This document shows, piece after piece, positions 1-7,501 of a stretch of 11,373 bases of DNA; position 1 is the stretch's first letter; the number at the start of each line of letters is the position of its first letter. The notes under the pieces are model-generated. The model was not told where the DNA came from and made no database searches. It worked only from the letters and a program-made list of their open reading frames with translations. Source of the DNA: Gemmatimonadota bacterium (GTDB taxonomy: Bacteria > Gemmatimonadota > Gemmatimonadetes > Gemmatimonadales > Gemmatimonadaceae); the NCBI GenBank assembly GCA_031127185.1, contig JARIET010000063.1:1-11373 (forward strand). The letters run 5' to 3'. A program made the position numbers and the translations under genes.

Positions 1-1545
1 GCGATCAACTGCGAAAGTTGTCACGGGCCGGGCCGTCGGCACGTGCAACTGGCGGAGAGCGGAGAGATAGCGCGCAGCGCGGACATCGGGCTCGGATCGT
101 TGACCACACTCGATAAGGACGCGTCGAACCGGGTCTGCTTCCAGTGCCACAGTGTGAAGGATCAACTCCAGGAGCGGTACCTGCCCGGCGACTCGCTCGA
201 ACTGTTCTACTCGCTCCGTCTGCCGACGCTGGGCGATCGGCCGCTGCACTCCGACGGGCGGGTCCGCACGTTCGCGTATCAAGAGGCCCAGTCGTACAGC
301 GATTGCTACGTGCGGGGCGGAATGACCTGCACCGCCTGCCACGATCCGCACACACAGTCGTATCGAACGGTGGCCGGCGCGCCAATCCCTGGACGCCTCG
401 ATGACCGCCAGTGCACGTCGTGCCATCCCAGCAAAGCCATTGATGTCGCCGCGCATACCCAGCATTCGGCCGGCTCGGCAGGGAGTCGCTGCACGGCGTG
501 TCACGCGCCGTACCTGCAGCAGCCAGAAACAATGAATCGCCAATCCGGTCGCGCGCCGATTCGCTATGCACGCTCCGACCACGCGTTCCCGATTCCGCGG
601 CCTCGCGCGGACAGCGCGCAAGGAGTCCGTACGGCCTGCGCGGCCTGCCACGGCAAGAGTACGACCGCGCAGTTGGAAGTGCAGGTGGCGGCCGGGTGGG
701 GCGAACTCAAGCCGCCTTCGGTGGCCGCACCATACGACAAGGCGCGGACATTCGCCGCTCTGGCCGCGCGGTTCGAGACGGCCGGCGCGCCGGACCGCAG
801 TCCAGCGATGGGAGACGAGCGCGCTGCCCTGATGGCACAGATGCGCGACGCGGATGTCGATATTCGCGCGTTGGCGTTGGCCACGCTCCACCTGCGCAAC
901 GGGACTGATCCCAGCGCGCGCCGGGCAATTGCGCGCACAGCGGCCCGCGAAGGCGCTCAGGATTTTGCGCTTCGATCGCGGTGGGCCACGATTCTGGGGT
1001 TTGCTGGCGATCGGTTTATGGAAGCCGGTGACCTGACCGCCGCCCGCATGGCCTACGATCGTGCTCTCGAGGTGATGCCGGACCACCCACGGCTGCTGCA
1101 GAACCGGGGTAACGCGGCGCGCGCGGCAGGGGACGCCGGGGTGGCGATTGCTTCATATGAAAGGGCGCTGGCACGCGAACCCGGCAACGCGCTCACCCTC
1201 GTGAATCTGGGAATCGCCCATCAATTGGCCGGCGACTCAGTGCCTGCGGCCGAGGCGTTTCAGCGGGCGGCGGAGATCGATCCCGCCGAACCGCTCGCCT
1301 GGTTCAACCTGGGGAATATCACGCTGACGCGTGGCGATCTGGCTGGGGCTGCCGGACATTTCCGCAGGGCGCTCGCGCTCGACGGATCGCTGGTCGACGC
1401 GCATTTCCAGTTGGCGCGTATCGCACTGCTCACCCGCGACACCCGAGCGGCATTGATCGCGCTGCGCCAAGGGTTGGCGCTGGACTCCTCGAACGTCGCG
1501 GCGAGAAATCTCCTGATCGAGTTGGTCCGAGCGCCGAAACCGTGA
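1..1545 (+). CDS. Multihaem cytochrome c with C-terminal TPR repeats (5' end outside window)
   Basis: The reading frame is open from base 1, so the start and any signal peptide lie upstream; 514 codons are visible. Six CXXCH haem c sites start at nt 10 (CESCH), 136 (CFQCH), 328 (CTACH), 412 (CTSCH), 490 (CTACH) and 637 (CAACH). The CTACH-DPH stretch and a SDHAFPIPRP stretch before the last haem are typical of cytochrome c554-like/doubled-CXXCH proteins, and their histidines are candidate distal ligands. A helical, HEAT-like linker follows (about nt 800-980). Then about five TPR units with 34-residue spacing run from about nt 980 to 1490, with the signatures AxxxYxxALxxxP and NLGNxxLxxGD. Haem attachment implies export to the periplasm and the Ccm system (family knowledge). 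The likely role is electron transfer, with TPRs as a protein-binding scaffold. Donor and acceptor are unknown. The total haem count is open because the N-terminus is missing. Confidence 0.88.
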   Translation, partial: AINCESCHGPGRRHVQLAESGEIARSADIGLGSLTTLDKDASNRVCFQCHSVKDQLQERYLPGDSLELFYSLRLPTLGDRPLHSDGRVRTFAYQEAQSYSDCYVRGGMTCTACHDPHTQSYRTVAGAPIPGRLDDRQCTSCHPSKAIDVAAHTQHSAGSAGSRCTACHAPYLQQPETMNRQSGRAPIRYARSDHAFPIPRPRADSAQGVRTACAACHGKSTTAQLEVQVAAGWGELKPPSVAAPYDKARTFAALAARFETAGAPDRSPAMGDERAALMAQMRDADVDIRALALATLHLRNGTDPSARRAIARTAAREGAQDFALRSRWATILGFAGDRFMEAGDLTAARMAYDRALEVMPDHPRLLQNRGNAARAAGDAGVAIASYERALAREPGNALTLVNLGIAHQLAGDSVPAAEAFQRAAEIDPAEPLAWFNLGNITLTRGDLAGAAGHFRRALALDGSLVDAHFQLARIALLTRDTRAALIALRQGLALDSSNVAARNLLIELVRAPKP

Positions 1546-1574
1546 CCGCAGCTACGCCTAACTGCTACCGGGTG

Positions 1575-1604
1575 TTGACAGAAACGACGCTGGAGAGGTA
1601 TTTA
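1575..1604 (+). promoter_or_regulatory. Putative sigma70-type promoter of the susC-like/susD-like operon
   Basis: A perfect -35 hexamer TTGACA (1575-1580) is followed after 18 bp by TATTTA (1599-1604), which matches the TATAAT consensus at only its first three positions. Transcription would start near 1611 and give a leader of about 96 nt before the ATG at 1707. The site lies 30 bp after the cytochrome stop codon, in a non-coding gap. The exact -35 and the position support it; the weak -10 is the main doubt. Confidence 0.5.
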
Positions 1605-1641
1605 GGGGTGCCGTAACCGGCCTCGCTGATCGCTGGATTCG

Positions 1642-1674
1642 CTTGGCGCGTCCGGAGTTACCAAGGTTTTTTTT
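1642..1674 (+). promoter_or_regulatory. Weak hairpin plus T8 tract in the susC leader (possible attenuator)
   Basis: CTTGG (1642-1646) can pair with CCAAG (1661-1665) across a 14-nt loop. One G and then eight T's (1667-1674) follow. This is the layout of an intrinsic terminator, placed between the putative promoter and the ribosome binding site GGAGGG (1695-1700). The 5-bp stem with a long loop is weak, so it may only be a homopolymer tract beside a chance inverted repeat. Confidence 0.25.
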
Positions 1675-1706
1675 CGTGCATTCCCCCCAATGCCGGAGGG
1701 TAGGTC

Positions 1707-4700
1707 ATGCTGCAGTCCCTGAGGTGGCGCATCGCCACCGCGCTCGTGGCCCTGGCGAGCCTTGCGCTCCCGGGCGCCGTTTCAGCCCAAGGTACCGGAA
1801 CCGTGGAAGGTACGGTTACGGATGCCGCGTCCCAGCGCCCGCTGGCGAATGTGCAGGTGTCCATCCAGGGAACGGGGGCCACGGTCGGCGCCCTGACCAC
1901 TGCGGCGGGCACCTTTCGCATTCCCAACGTTGCGGTTGGGACCCAAACGGTGCGCGCGCGCCTGATCGGCTACGCCGCCGCGACGGCAACCGTCAGCGTG
2001 ACCGCCGGCGGAACCGGGCGAGTGAACATCGAGCTCCGGCAGTCGGCCATCGAGCTCTCGGCGGTCGTGACGACCGGCACTGGTGGCAGTCAGGTGGAAG
2101 CCCGAAAGCTGGGCAATACGGTTGCATCGGTTGAGATGCCGACGAACGTCCCGGTCGCCAACTTCTCGGACGCGCTGCAAGGCCGCGAGCCGGGCCTGAT
2201 GATGCTTCCGTCGTCCGGCACCACGGGCGAAGGCGCCCGTATCCGGATCCGCGGCAATGCATCGCTGTCGCAGAACAACGAACCGATCGTCTACGTCGAC
2301 GGCGTGCGCATCGATAACGGCGGCGGGTTCGGCGGCGGCTTCGTGGGCACCGGCGGCGGTGGTCGTCCGTCACGCCTCGACGACATCAACCCGTCGTCGA
2401 TCGAGAAGGTCGAAGTCCTCAAGGGTGCCGCAGCGGCAACGCTATATGGCACGGAAGCTTCGGCCGGCGTCATCCTGATCACGACCAAGAAGGGTGCCGT
2501 CTCGAACACCAAGTGGTCGCTCGATGTCGAGCAGGCCGCCAAGACATACCCGAAGGCCCGCATTGAGGATCAATACGGCTTCTCGGGCCGGACGTGCGGC
2601 ATCAGCGCAACGGCGAAAGCCTGCGCCGACACGCAATCCACGCGGTTGGCCGCCCATTTCGGCTACCCGATCAGCGCATACCAGGTGATCAACCAGAACG
2701 TCCCGACGCAACTCTTCGAGACGGGCAAGGCGACCACAGTCAGCGGTCAGGTGACCGGTGGCACTCCGCTCTCGACCTACTTCGCCTCCGTGCGCGCCTA
2801 TCGCGAAGACGGTCCGTTCACGGCGAACAACTTCGACTGGCCCGATGCCCAGGGGAACACACGCGGGGTGTTCATGAAGGACATCGCTAACAAGTATCAG
2901 GGCACGATGGCCATTGGCCTCACACCCACGAAGGAGTTCAAGCTCCAGTTCAACTCGTTGTTCGCGCTGACGCACAACGAAGTTCCGCAGAACAACAACA
3001 GCATCTACGCGCCGTACACGATCGGCCTGTTCTCGAAGCCTGAGAACGCGCAGTGCGACGCATCAAAGACCAGCGCCACGGATCCGAGCTTTGGCAGCCT
3101 CGGCAACGGGCTTTGCAAGGGCTCGGGCAACCCGACCGGCGCCAGCGCGTTCGGTTCGCAGCGTGAAATGGTTCAGGAAGAAGTCAAGCAGGACGCGCGC
3201 CACTACAATGGCTCGGTTCGCGCCAGCTTCATCCCGTCGGCAACGCTCAACTTCGATGCCACGTTCGGCATCGACTACACGGCGCAGCGCTCGACCCAGT
3301 TCCTCGGGTTCGGCAACAACGTGGACCGCCGCATCAACCGCGCGAACAACGGTTTTGCGAGCGTGGACAATCGGTCGAACCAGGTCCTGACGCTCTCCGT
3401 CAACGGCGGCTGGACGAGCACCATTCCCTTCGTGAACTTCTCGTCGAACCTCGTGTTCGGCGGCCAGGGTTTCATCACCCGGACCAACGTCGAAGGCGGC
3501 AATGCGACGGCGTTCCCGGGCCCAGGTATCGAAGTGCTGGGTGGTGCGGCGAGCCCGCAGGTGTTTGAATCGTTCGCCTCGATCGTGAACACCGGTATGT
3601 TCGCGCAGGAGCAGCTCGGCTGGCGCGACTGGGTGTTCGCCACGGTCGGTGGTCGGTATGACTACAACTCGGCGTTCGGCAAGACGTCGGGCGGCGTGTT
3701 TTATCCGCAGGCGTCGTTCTCGTTCGTGCTCAGCGATCGCAACGGGTACTCGGACAGCTTCATCGGCAAGTACCTGTCCACATTCCGCATCCGCGGTGCA
3801 CTGGGCAAGGCGGGACGCCAGCCGGGTGCCTTCGACAAGCTGACCACGTACTCGCCGCTGACTGCATCGACGGGCCCAGGCCTCGTTCCAGGCAACCTCG
3901 GCAACCCCGAACTCAAGCCCGAGATCTCGACTGAGATCGAGGTCGGCGCCGAGATCGGCCTGTTTGACGACAACGTCTCGGTTGACCTGACCCGCTGGCA
4001 GCGCAATCTCAAGGATGCACTGGTGGCCCGTCAGTTCCCGGTATCCGGCGGCTTCCGCGCGCTTCAGCTGGACAACATCGGCGAGATGCGCTCGTGGGGC
4101 TATGACGTAAAGGTGAAGGCCTTCCTGGTCAACCGGGCGAATCTCTCGGCCGACGTGTTCGCATCAACGGCCTTCCTCAGCCAGATCGTTTCGAGCCTGG
4201 GTGGCGCGCCGCCGCTCAAGGTTGGCGGCAGCTATCCGCGCTACCGCAACTTCATCAAGGAAGGCTACGCGCCCGGCACGTTCTTTGGCGCACGCCTGCC
4301 GCTGGCCTGCCAGGCCGGTAGGACTACGCACCCGGACGGTGGCGTTTGCATCGCGCAGGGCCAGCTCCCGGTTGACCTGAACGGCAACCGCATTCCGGAC
4401 ACGGAGGCGGAAGTGCTCGCCTACCTGGCATCGCCGCGTACGTTGACGAACGTCAACCCGATGCAGTCGGACGACAACAAGAATGGCGATCCGCTTGACC
4501 ACTTTGACGGCAAGCCGCTCCCGGACTTCGAAGGCGCGTTTGGTGGTTCGCTCACGTGGCGGAAGAACTGGCGCGTGTCGACCAACTTCGAGTATCGCGG
4601 TGGCAACTACACCATCTCGAACCTGACGCAGGCCTTCCGAACCGGCAGCCCGACGAACGGCGGCAACACAGAGCGTCGCGCGACGATCGAGTCGATCATC

Positions 4701-5072
4701 CAGAACCCGGCCAGCACGGCCGCGCAGCGGCTCGATGCGGCCAAGGAATACTGGGGTTCGATTGCCGCGCTCTCGCCGTACGACGGACTCAACCAGCAGA
4801 TGCCGGGTGACTTCATCCGCTGGCGCGAGCTGAGCCTGACGTACACGGCGCCGACGTCGTGGGCGGCGAAGGTTGGCGGCAGCGACATGTCGATCACATT
4901 CGCTGCACGCAACTTCATGATGTGGACGAAGTACCCCGGCGTTGACCCGGAAGTGAACGTCTTCGGCCGTGGCGGCGGTGGCGGAACTGACCAGAACGTC
5001 GGCGAGTCCATTGACGCCTTCGGATTCCCGATTCCGAAGCAGCTTTCCTTCAACATTCGCGTGGGCTTCTAA
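1707..5072 (+). CDS. SusC/RagA-family TonB-dependent outer-membrane transporter
   Basis: The product is 1121 aa, usual for this family. A Sec signal peptide spans residues 1-27 with likely cleavage after VSA. A carboxypeptidase-regulatory-like beta domain follows (about 30-111), then a TonB-box-like stretch ELSAVVTT (117-124). The plug domain (about 130-262) has the SusC-type signatures NEPIVYVDGVRIDN and IEKVEVLKG...LYGTEASAGVILITTKKG. The rest is a 22-strand-type barrel ending in an aromatic residue (LSFNIRVGF), the usual BAM recognition end. The start is fixed by GGAGGG (1695-1700), 6 nt before the ATG. The barrel region holds only six cysteines, as three close pairs (297/306, 450/470, 868/881), and a calcium-loop-like DLNGNRIPD (890-898). 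With the SusD-like partner it should import an oligomeric nutrient using TonB energy. The substrate is unknown. Confidence 0.95.
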   Translation: MLQSLRWRIATALVALASLALPGAVSAQGTGTVEGTVTDAASQRPLANVQVSIQGTGATVGALTTAAGTFRIPNVAVGTQTVRARLIGYAAATATVSVTAGGTGRVNIELRQSAIELSAVVTTGTGGSQVEARKLGNTVASVEMPTNVPVANFSDALQGREPGLMMLPSSGTTGEGARIRIRGNASLSQNNEPIVYVDGVRIDNGGGFGGGFVGTGGGGRPSRLDDINPSSIEKVEVLKGAAAATLYGTEASAGVILITTKKGAVSNTKWSLDVEQAAKTYPKARIEDQYGFSGRTCGISATAKACADTQSTRLAAHFGYPISAYQVINQNVPTQLFETGKATTVSGQVTGGTPLSTYFASVRAYREDGPFTANNFDWPDAQGNTRGVFMKDIANKYQGTMAIGLTPTKEFKLQFNSLFALTHNEVPQNNNSIYAPYTIGLFSKPENAQCDASKTSATDPSFGSLGNGLCKGSGNPTGASAFGSQREMVQEEVKQDARHYNGSVRASFIPSATLNFDATFGIDYTAQRSTQFLGFGNNVDRRINRANNGFASVDNRSNQVLTLSVNGGWTSTIPFVNFSSNLVFGGQGFITRTNVEGGNATAFPGPGIEVLGGAASPQVFESFASIVNTGMFAQEQLGWRDWVFATVGGRYDYNSAFGKTSGGVFYPQASFSFVLSDRNGYSDSFIGKYLSTFRIRGALGKAGRQPGAFDKLTTYSPLTASTGPGLVPGNLGNPELKPEISTEIEVGAEIGLFDDNVSVDLTRWQRNLKDALVARQFPVSGGFRALQLDNIGEMRSWGYDVKVKAFLVNRANLSADVFASTAFLSQIVSSLGGAPPLKVGGSYPRYRNFIKEGYAPGTFFGARLPLACQAGRTTHPDGGVCIAQGQLPVDLNGNRIPDTEAEVLAYLASPRTLTNVNPMQSDDNKNGDPLDHFDGKPLPDFEGAFGGSLTWRKNWRVSTNFEYRGGNYTISNLTQAFRTGSPTNGGNTERRATIESIIQNPASTAAQRLDAAKEYWGSIAALSPYDGLNQQMPGDFIRWRELSLTYTAPTSWAAKVGGSDMSITFAARNFMMWTKYPGVDPEVNVFGRGGGGGTDQNVGESIDAFGFPIPKQLSFNIRVGF

Positions 5073-5074
5073 CG

Positions 5075-6427
5075 ATGACGACCCCCCACAACATCTTCGC
5101 TTCCACCCGCCGCGCAGTTCGGCTGGTCGCCGGTGCGGGCGTGCTGCTCGTTGCTGGTGCCTGCCAGAACCTGCTCGATGTGGAAAACCCGAACAACATC
5201 GCGGAATCCTCGCTCGAAAACCCCGCCTCCGCTGGCCCTCAGGCCAACGGAGCGCTGGGGGCGCTGACCCGGATGTTGAGCGCCACGACAGTCGTGTACT
5301 CCGATGCAACCGATGAAATGGATTGGATCGGTTCGCGCGACGCATGGGGTGAGCTCGATCAGGGAATCATCGGCAACCATATCAATGAGTTCGCCGACGG
5401 CGCATTCCCGTGGTCGACCGAGGCGCGATACCTCGCCGACCAGACGATCGCCCGCCTGGAAAAGTTCGACACGGACGGGGTCCTTTTGACCCGTTCGGAC
5501 TTGATGCGGTCGTACCTCTACGGTGCGGTGGTGTATGCCTCCATCGCCGACATGTACGATGATTTTGCGTTTTCGAACAAGACTATCGCTGCCGCACCGG
5601 TTGGCCGCGCGAACATGTTCAAGTTGTACGACACGGCGGTGGGCTACCTCGACAAGGCACTCGCCATCGCGACGTCCAACTCCGACCGGTTCAACATCCT
5701 CGCGTACCGCGCGCGGGTGAAGCACGGCAAGGGCGTTTGGCAGAAAGTGACGCCCAAGGGCACCTCGGCACCGGCCCAGCCGCTGGTGAACGACGCTGGC
5801 GCAGTTGCGGATGCCAACGCAGCGATCGCCCTTGCCTCGCCCGACCAGGAGTTCAACCTGGTGAACAATCAGGAAGCCACGGCCGGCATCAACGTCTGGT
5901 TCGAGGTCAACGGGCGCAACGAAAGCGCTCCGGGCGCGACGTATGTCGTGAATCCGTTGAGCGTCACCGACAAGTACGTCGCCAAGCTGCGGGACCCGGT
6001 GTCAAACACGCCTGATGCACGGTTGCAGGCACGCCTGACCGCGTTCAAGGCGTTTGGGACGCTCTCCGGTACGTTGTGGATCACCAGCGTCCGTGAGCTG
6101 CGGCTGATCCTGGCCGAGGCGGCTCTGGCTGCGAACAACGTGGCCGAGTTCACCACACAGCTCAATATGGTGCGCGCGATGGATGGCAAGCCCGCGTTCA
6201 CCGGTCAGATTGCGAATACCACGATGCTCGCGTACGAGCGTCAGGCGCAGCTGTGGCTCATGCGCCGCCGCCTGATGGACATGTACCGGTTTGGACAAAA
6301 GGACCCGAAGTGGACGACGAGCTCGAACTACGACTCGGCGTTCAGTCAGGTGGGGCTGCTCTTCCCGATCACGAATGTGGAGAGGCTGGCCAATCCCTGC
6401 TACAGCGATCCAACGAAGTGCCAGTAG
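5075..6427 (+). CDS. SusD/RagB-like substrate-binding outer-membrane lipoprotein
   Basis: The 450-aa product has basic residues, a hydrophobic stretch and a lipobox-like LLVAGAC ending at Cys30, the expected lipidation site. Next comes CQNLLDVENPNNI, the usual start of a mature SusD-like protein. The C-terminal FPITNVERLANP matches the end of RagB/SusD-type proteins. The middle is helical, as expected for the TPR-like SusD fold. In this family the protein caps the SusC barrel and captures substrate at the cell surface. The ATG lies 2 bp after the susC-like stop (TAA-CG-ATG) and no Shine-Dalgarno sequence is visible, so translation is probably coupled to the upstream gene. The mature protein ends with two cysteines eight residues apart (NPCYSDPTKCQ), a possible disulphide. 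The exact substrate cannot be inferred. Confidence 0.93.
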   Translation: MTTPHNIFASTRRAVRLVAGAGVLLVAGACQNLLDVENPNNIAESSLENPASAGPQANGALGALTRMLSATTVVYSDATDEMDWIGSRDAWGELDQGIIGNHINEFADGAFPWSTEARYLADQTIARLEKFDTDGVLLTRSDLMRSYLYGAVVYASIADMYDDFAFSNKTIAAAPVGRANMFKLYDTAVGYLDKALAIATSNSDRFNILAYRARVKHGKGVWQKVTPKGTSAPAQPLVNDAGAVADANAAIALASPDQEFNLVNNQEATAGINVWFEVNGRNESAPGATYVVNPLSVTDKYVAKLRDPVSNTPDARLQARLTAFKAFGTLSGTLWITSVRELRLILAEAALAANNVAEFTTQLNMVRAMDGKPAFTGQIANTTMLAYERQAQLWLMRRRLMDMYRFGQKDPKWTTSSNYDSAFSQVGLLFPITNVERLANPCYSDPTKCQ

Positions 6428-6446
6428 GGAAGTGATTTCGAAGTAG

Positions 6447-6483
6447 CGTGGGGCGGGTCTGCTGTCAGCAGGCCCGCCCCACG
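6447..6483 (+). terminator. 17-bp GC-rich hairpin after the susD-like gene
   Basis: Positions 6447-6463 pair with 6467-6483 over 17 bp with a single G-U wobble and a 3-nt loop (GTC), beginning 20 nt after the susD-like stop. The stem is very GC-rich. The downstream bases (AAGTTTCG) lack a real U tract, so it may act as a transcription end point, a 3' stabiliser of the operon mRNA, or both. The stem is almost symmetric and would also form on a transcript from the other strand. Confidence 0.65.
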
Positions 6484-6540
6484 AAGTTTCGTGGCTAGAT
6501 TCCTGGCGGGTGCAAGCTCGAGATCTTCAATGAGGGACGG

Positions 6541-7014
6541 ATGACAGTCAGGTTTCGTCGATCAGCCGGCATCGTTCTTGGCGCACTTCTGCTGTTGAAT
6601 ACGGCGTGTTACGCATATGCTCCGTTGGCAACCGGGGTGAGTGTGGGTCCGGGTACGTCGGTTCGTGTGCATCTCTCGGCGGAAGGCAGCCAGGAGTTGG
6701 TCGGTAGCCTTGGTCCGGGCACGGTGGCCGCCATGGGGATGCTCACGGAGCGACGCAGTGATGGGAGCGTGGTGGTTGGCGTTGACGCTGTTGAGCGTCT
6801 TGGCGGGGCTCGCCAGTCGTGGTCCGGCGTGAACGTCGTGACGCTGATGCCGCGGCAGATCGCGTCGATCGACGCCAAGACGCTCGACAAGCAGAAGACG
6901 CGGGCTGCGGTCATTGGCAGCACGCTGGGGATCATCGCGGTCTTTGCCCTGGCACTTGCCACGGGCGGGGTAAGCGGATCGCCAGCCGACGGTGGGACCC
7001 TGCCGCCGCCGTAA
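6541..7014 (+). CDS. Hypothetical small membrane-associated protein, possible lipoprotein
   Basis: The product is 157 aa and I do not recognise the family. The N-terminus has arginines (residues 4-7), then a hydrophobic core GIVLGALLLL and LNTAC, giving a possible lipidated Cys23. Asn at -3 is atypical for a lipobox, so an ordinary signal peptide or anchor is possible. The middle (about 35-110) looks like a small beta domain with alternating Val/Gly strands. A second hydrophobic segment (AAVIGSTLGIIAVFALALA, 122-140) could cross the membrane and is followed by a Gly/Pro-rich tail. The start is supported by GAGGGA at 6532-6537. It sits between the operon-end hairpin and the fusA promoter, so it is probably transcribed alone. 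A 6-bp hairpin (7004-7009/7016-7021) spans its stop codon. A link to the SusCD importer is only positional. Confidence 0.7.
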   Translation: MTVRFRRSAGIVLGALLLLNTACYAYAPLATGVSVGPGTSVRVHLSAEGSQELVGSLGPGTVAAMGMLTERRSDGSVVVGVDAVERLGGARQSWSGVNVVTLMPRQIASIDAKTLDKQKTRAAVIGSTLGIIAVFALALATGGVSGSPADGGTLPPP

Positions 7015-7046
7015 CGCGGCGCATCGGACCAGAGCCACCGTGGCCA

Positions 7047-7068
7047 TCGCCCGGTTGACATCGGGCGA
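7047..7068. promoter_or_regulatory. Inverted repeat around the -35 box of the fusA promoter (possible operator)
   Basis: TCGCCCG (7047-7053) and CGGGCGA (7062-7068) are perfect 7-bp inverted arms separated by 8 nt. The 8-nt spacer contains the whole TTGACA -35 hexamer (7055-7060). A dimeric regulator bound here would block or touch RNA polymerase. It could instead be part of the 3' end of the upstream gene's transcript, but no U tract follows. Confidence 0.4.
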
Positions 7069-7082
7069 GACCTCACTATCTT
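7055..7082 (+). promoter_or_regulatory. Putative sigma70-type promoter of the fusA-tuf-rpsJ-rplC operon
   Basis: A perfect -35 TTGACA (7055-7060) lies 16 bp upstream of TATCTT (7077-7082), which matches four of six -10 positions. Transcription would begin near 7089, giving a leader of about 410 nt before the fusA ATG. It is the best promoter match in the gap and uses the same exact -35 as the site at 1575. A 16-bp spacer is within the normal range. No alternative promoter of equal quality was seen before tuf or rpsJ. Confidence 0.6.
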
Positions 7083-7088
7083 CCTAAG

Positions 7089-7501
7089 GCTCTGGCAGAA
7101 TAGATGTTAGGCCAGCGAAAAGATTGTGTTCTTGGGCAAGACCGGCGAACTGCGTGCCGGCACGATGGGCTCGCCAACCTCTCCGAGATCGTACCGAGCT
7201 CGGGGTCGCGCGGGGGAGCGATGGACCGCTCCGATCGACGACGCTCGCCCTGCAGCACCGGGGCGCGCTGAGACTCCCGAAAAGCAACGCAGGACAATTT
7301 GACGTCAGTGCTGGAGCGTTGTTTTTCAGAACTGACGCGCCGTGGGTCCCCACCCGTGCAACAGATGCGGGTGCACCCGGCGAGAGCGGATGGACACCGG
7401 TCCCCCTGGGGATGCTGGTCCACCCGCATTTGTGTTCCGGTGAAGCCACGCAACCGCTGCCCCACGAGGGGCGCGATCAACGAAGAGAGCACGAAGAGCA
7501 G
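7089..7501 (+). promoter_or_regulatory. Long structured 5' leader of fusA
   Basis: This stretch has no recognisable gene and many inverted repeats that could fold as RNA. They are CTGGC/GCCAG (7092-7096/7111-7115), CCGGC/GCCGG (7142-7146/7156-7160), GGAGCG/CGCTCC (7215-7220/7227-7232), CGTCAGT/ACTGACG (7303-7309/7331-7337), the large element at 7361-7433, and GCCCC-ACGA-GGGGC (7459-7472) just upstream of the start. The fusA frame stays open back to 7124, but that extension has no EF-G character. The Shine-Dalgarno signal at fusA is poor (only purine-rich GAAGAG), so leader structure may matter for translation. No known riboswitch class was recognised. Confidence 0.5.
7351..7433 (+). promoter_or_regulatory. 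Candidate RNA switch element: 13-bp helix with competing pairings
   Basis: ACAGATGCGGGTG (7361-7373) pairs with CACCCGCATTTGT (7421-7433) over 13 bp with one G-U. Inside it a second hairpin forms from ACCGG (7396-7400) with CTGGT (7415-7419) and TCCC (7401-7404) with GGGA (7409-7412), with a 2-nt bulge and a CCTG loop. The CGGGTG segment (7368-7373) can instead pair with CACCCG at 7351-7356, or form the palindrome CGGGTGCACCCG with 7374-7379. The three states exclude one another. The function is inferred, not known. Confidence 0.4.

Noticed and set aside
4164..5345. 393-codon open frame on the - strand over the susC/susD junction
   Set aside because: Arg-rich mirror-frame translation antisense to two clearly identified genes; no motif.
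7300..7307. TGACGTCA palindrome
   Set aside because: An 8-bp palindrome is expected by chance, and no bacterial regulator context supports it.
7299..7327. TTGACG as a second fusA promoter
   Set aside because: No acceptable -10 lies 16-18 bp downstream (only a T run), and the perfect TTGACA at 7055 is better.
7368..7379. 12-bp palindrome CGGGTGCACCCG as a stand-alone protein operator
   Set aside because: It lies about 280 nt downstream of the likely transcription start and makes more sense as part of the RNA pairing network, so it is reported there.
7124..7501. 126-residue N-terminal extension of EF-G in the open frame
   Set aside because: EF-G homology begins at the ATG at 7502. The extension resembles no known domain, and the region has leader-like inverted repeats.
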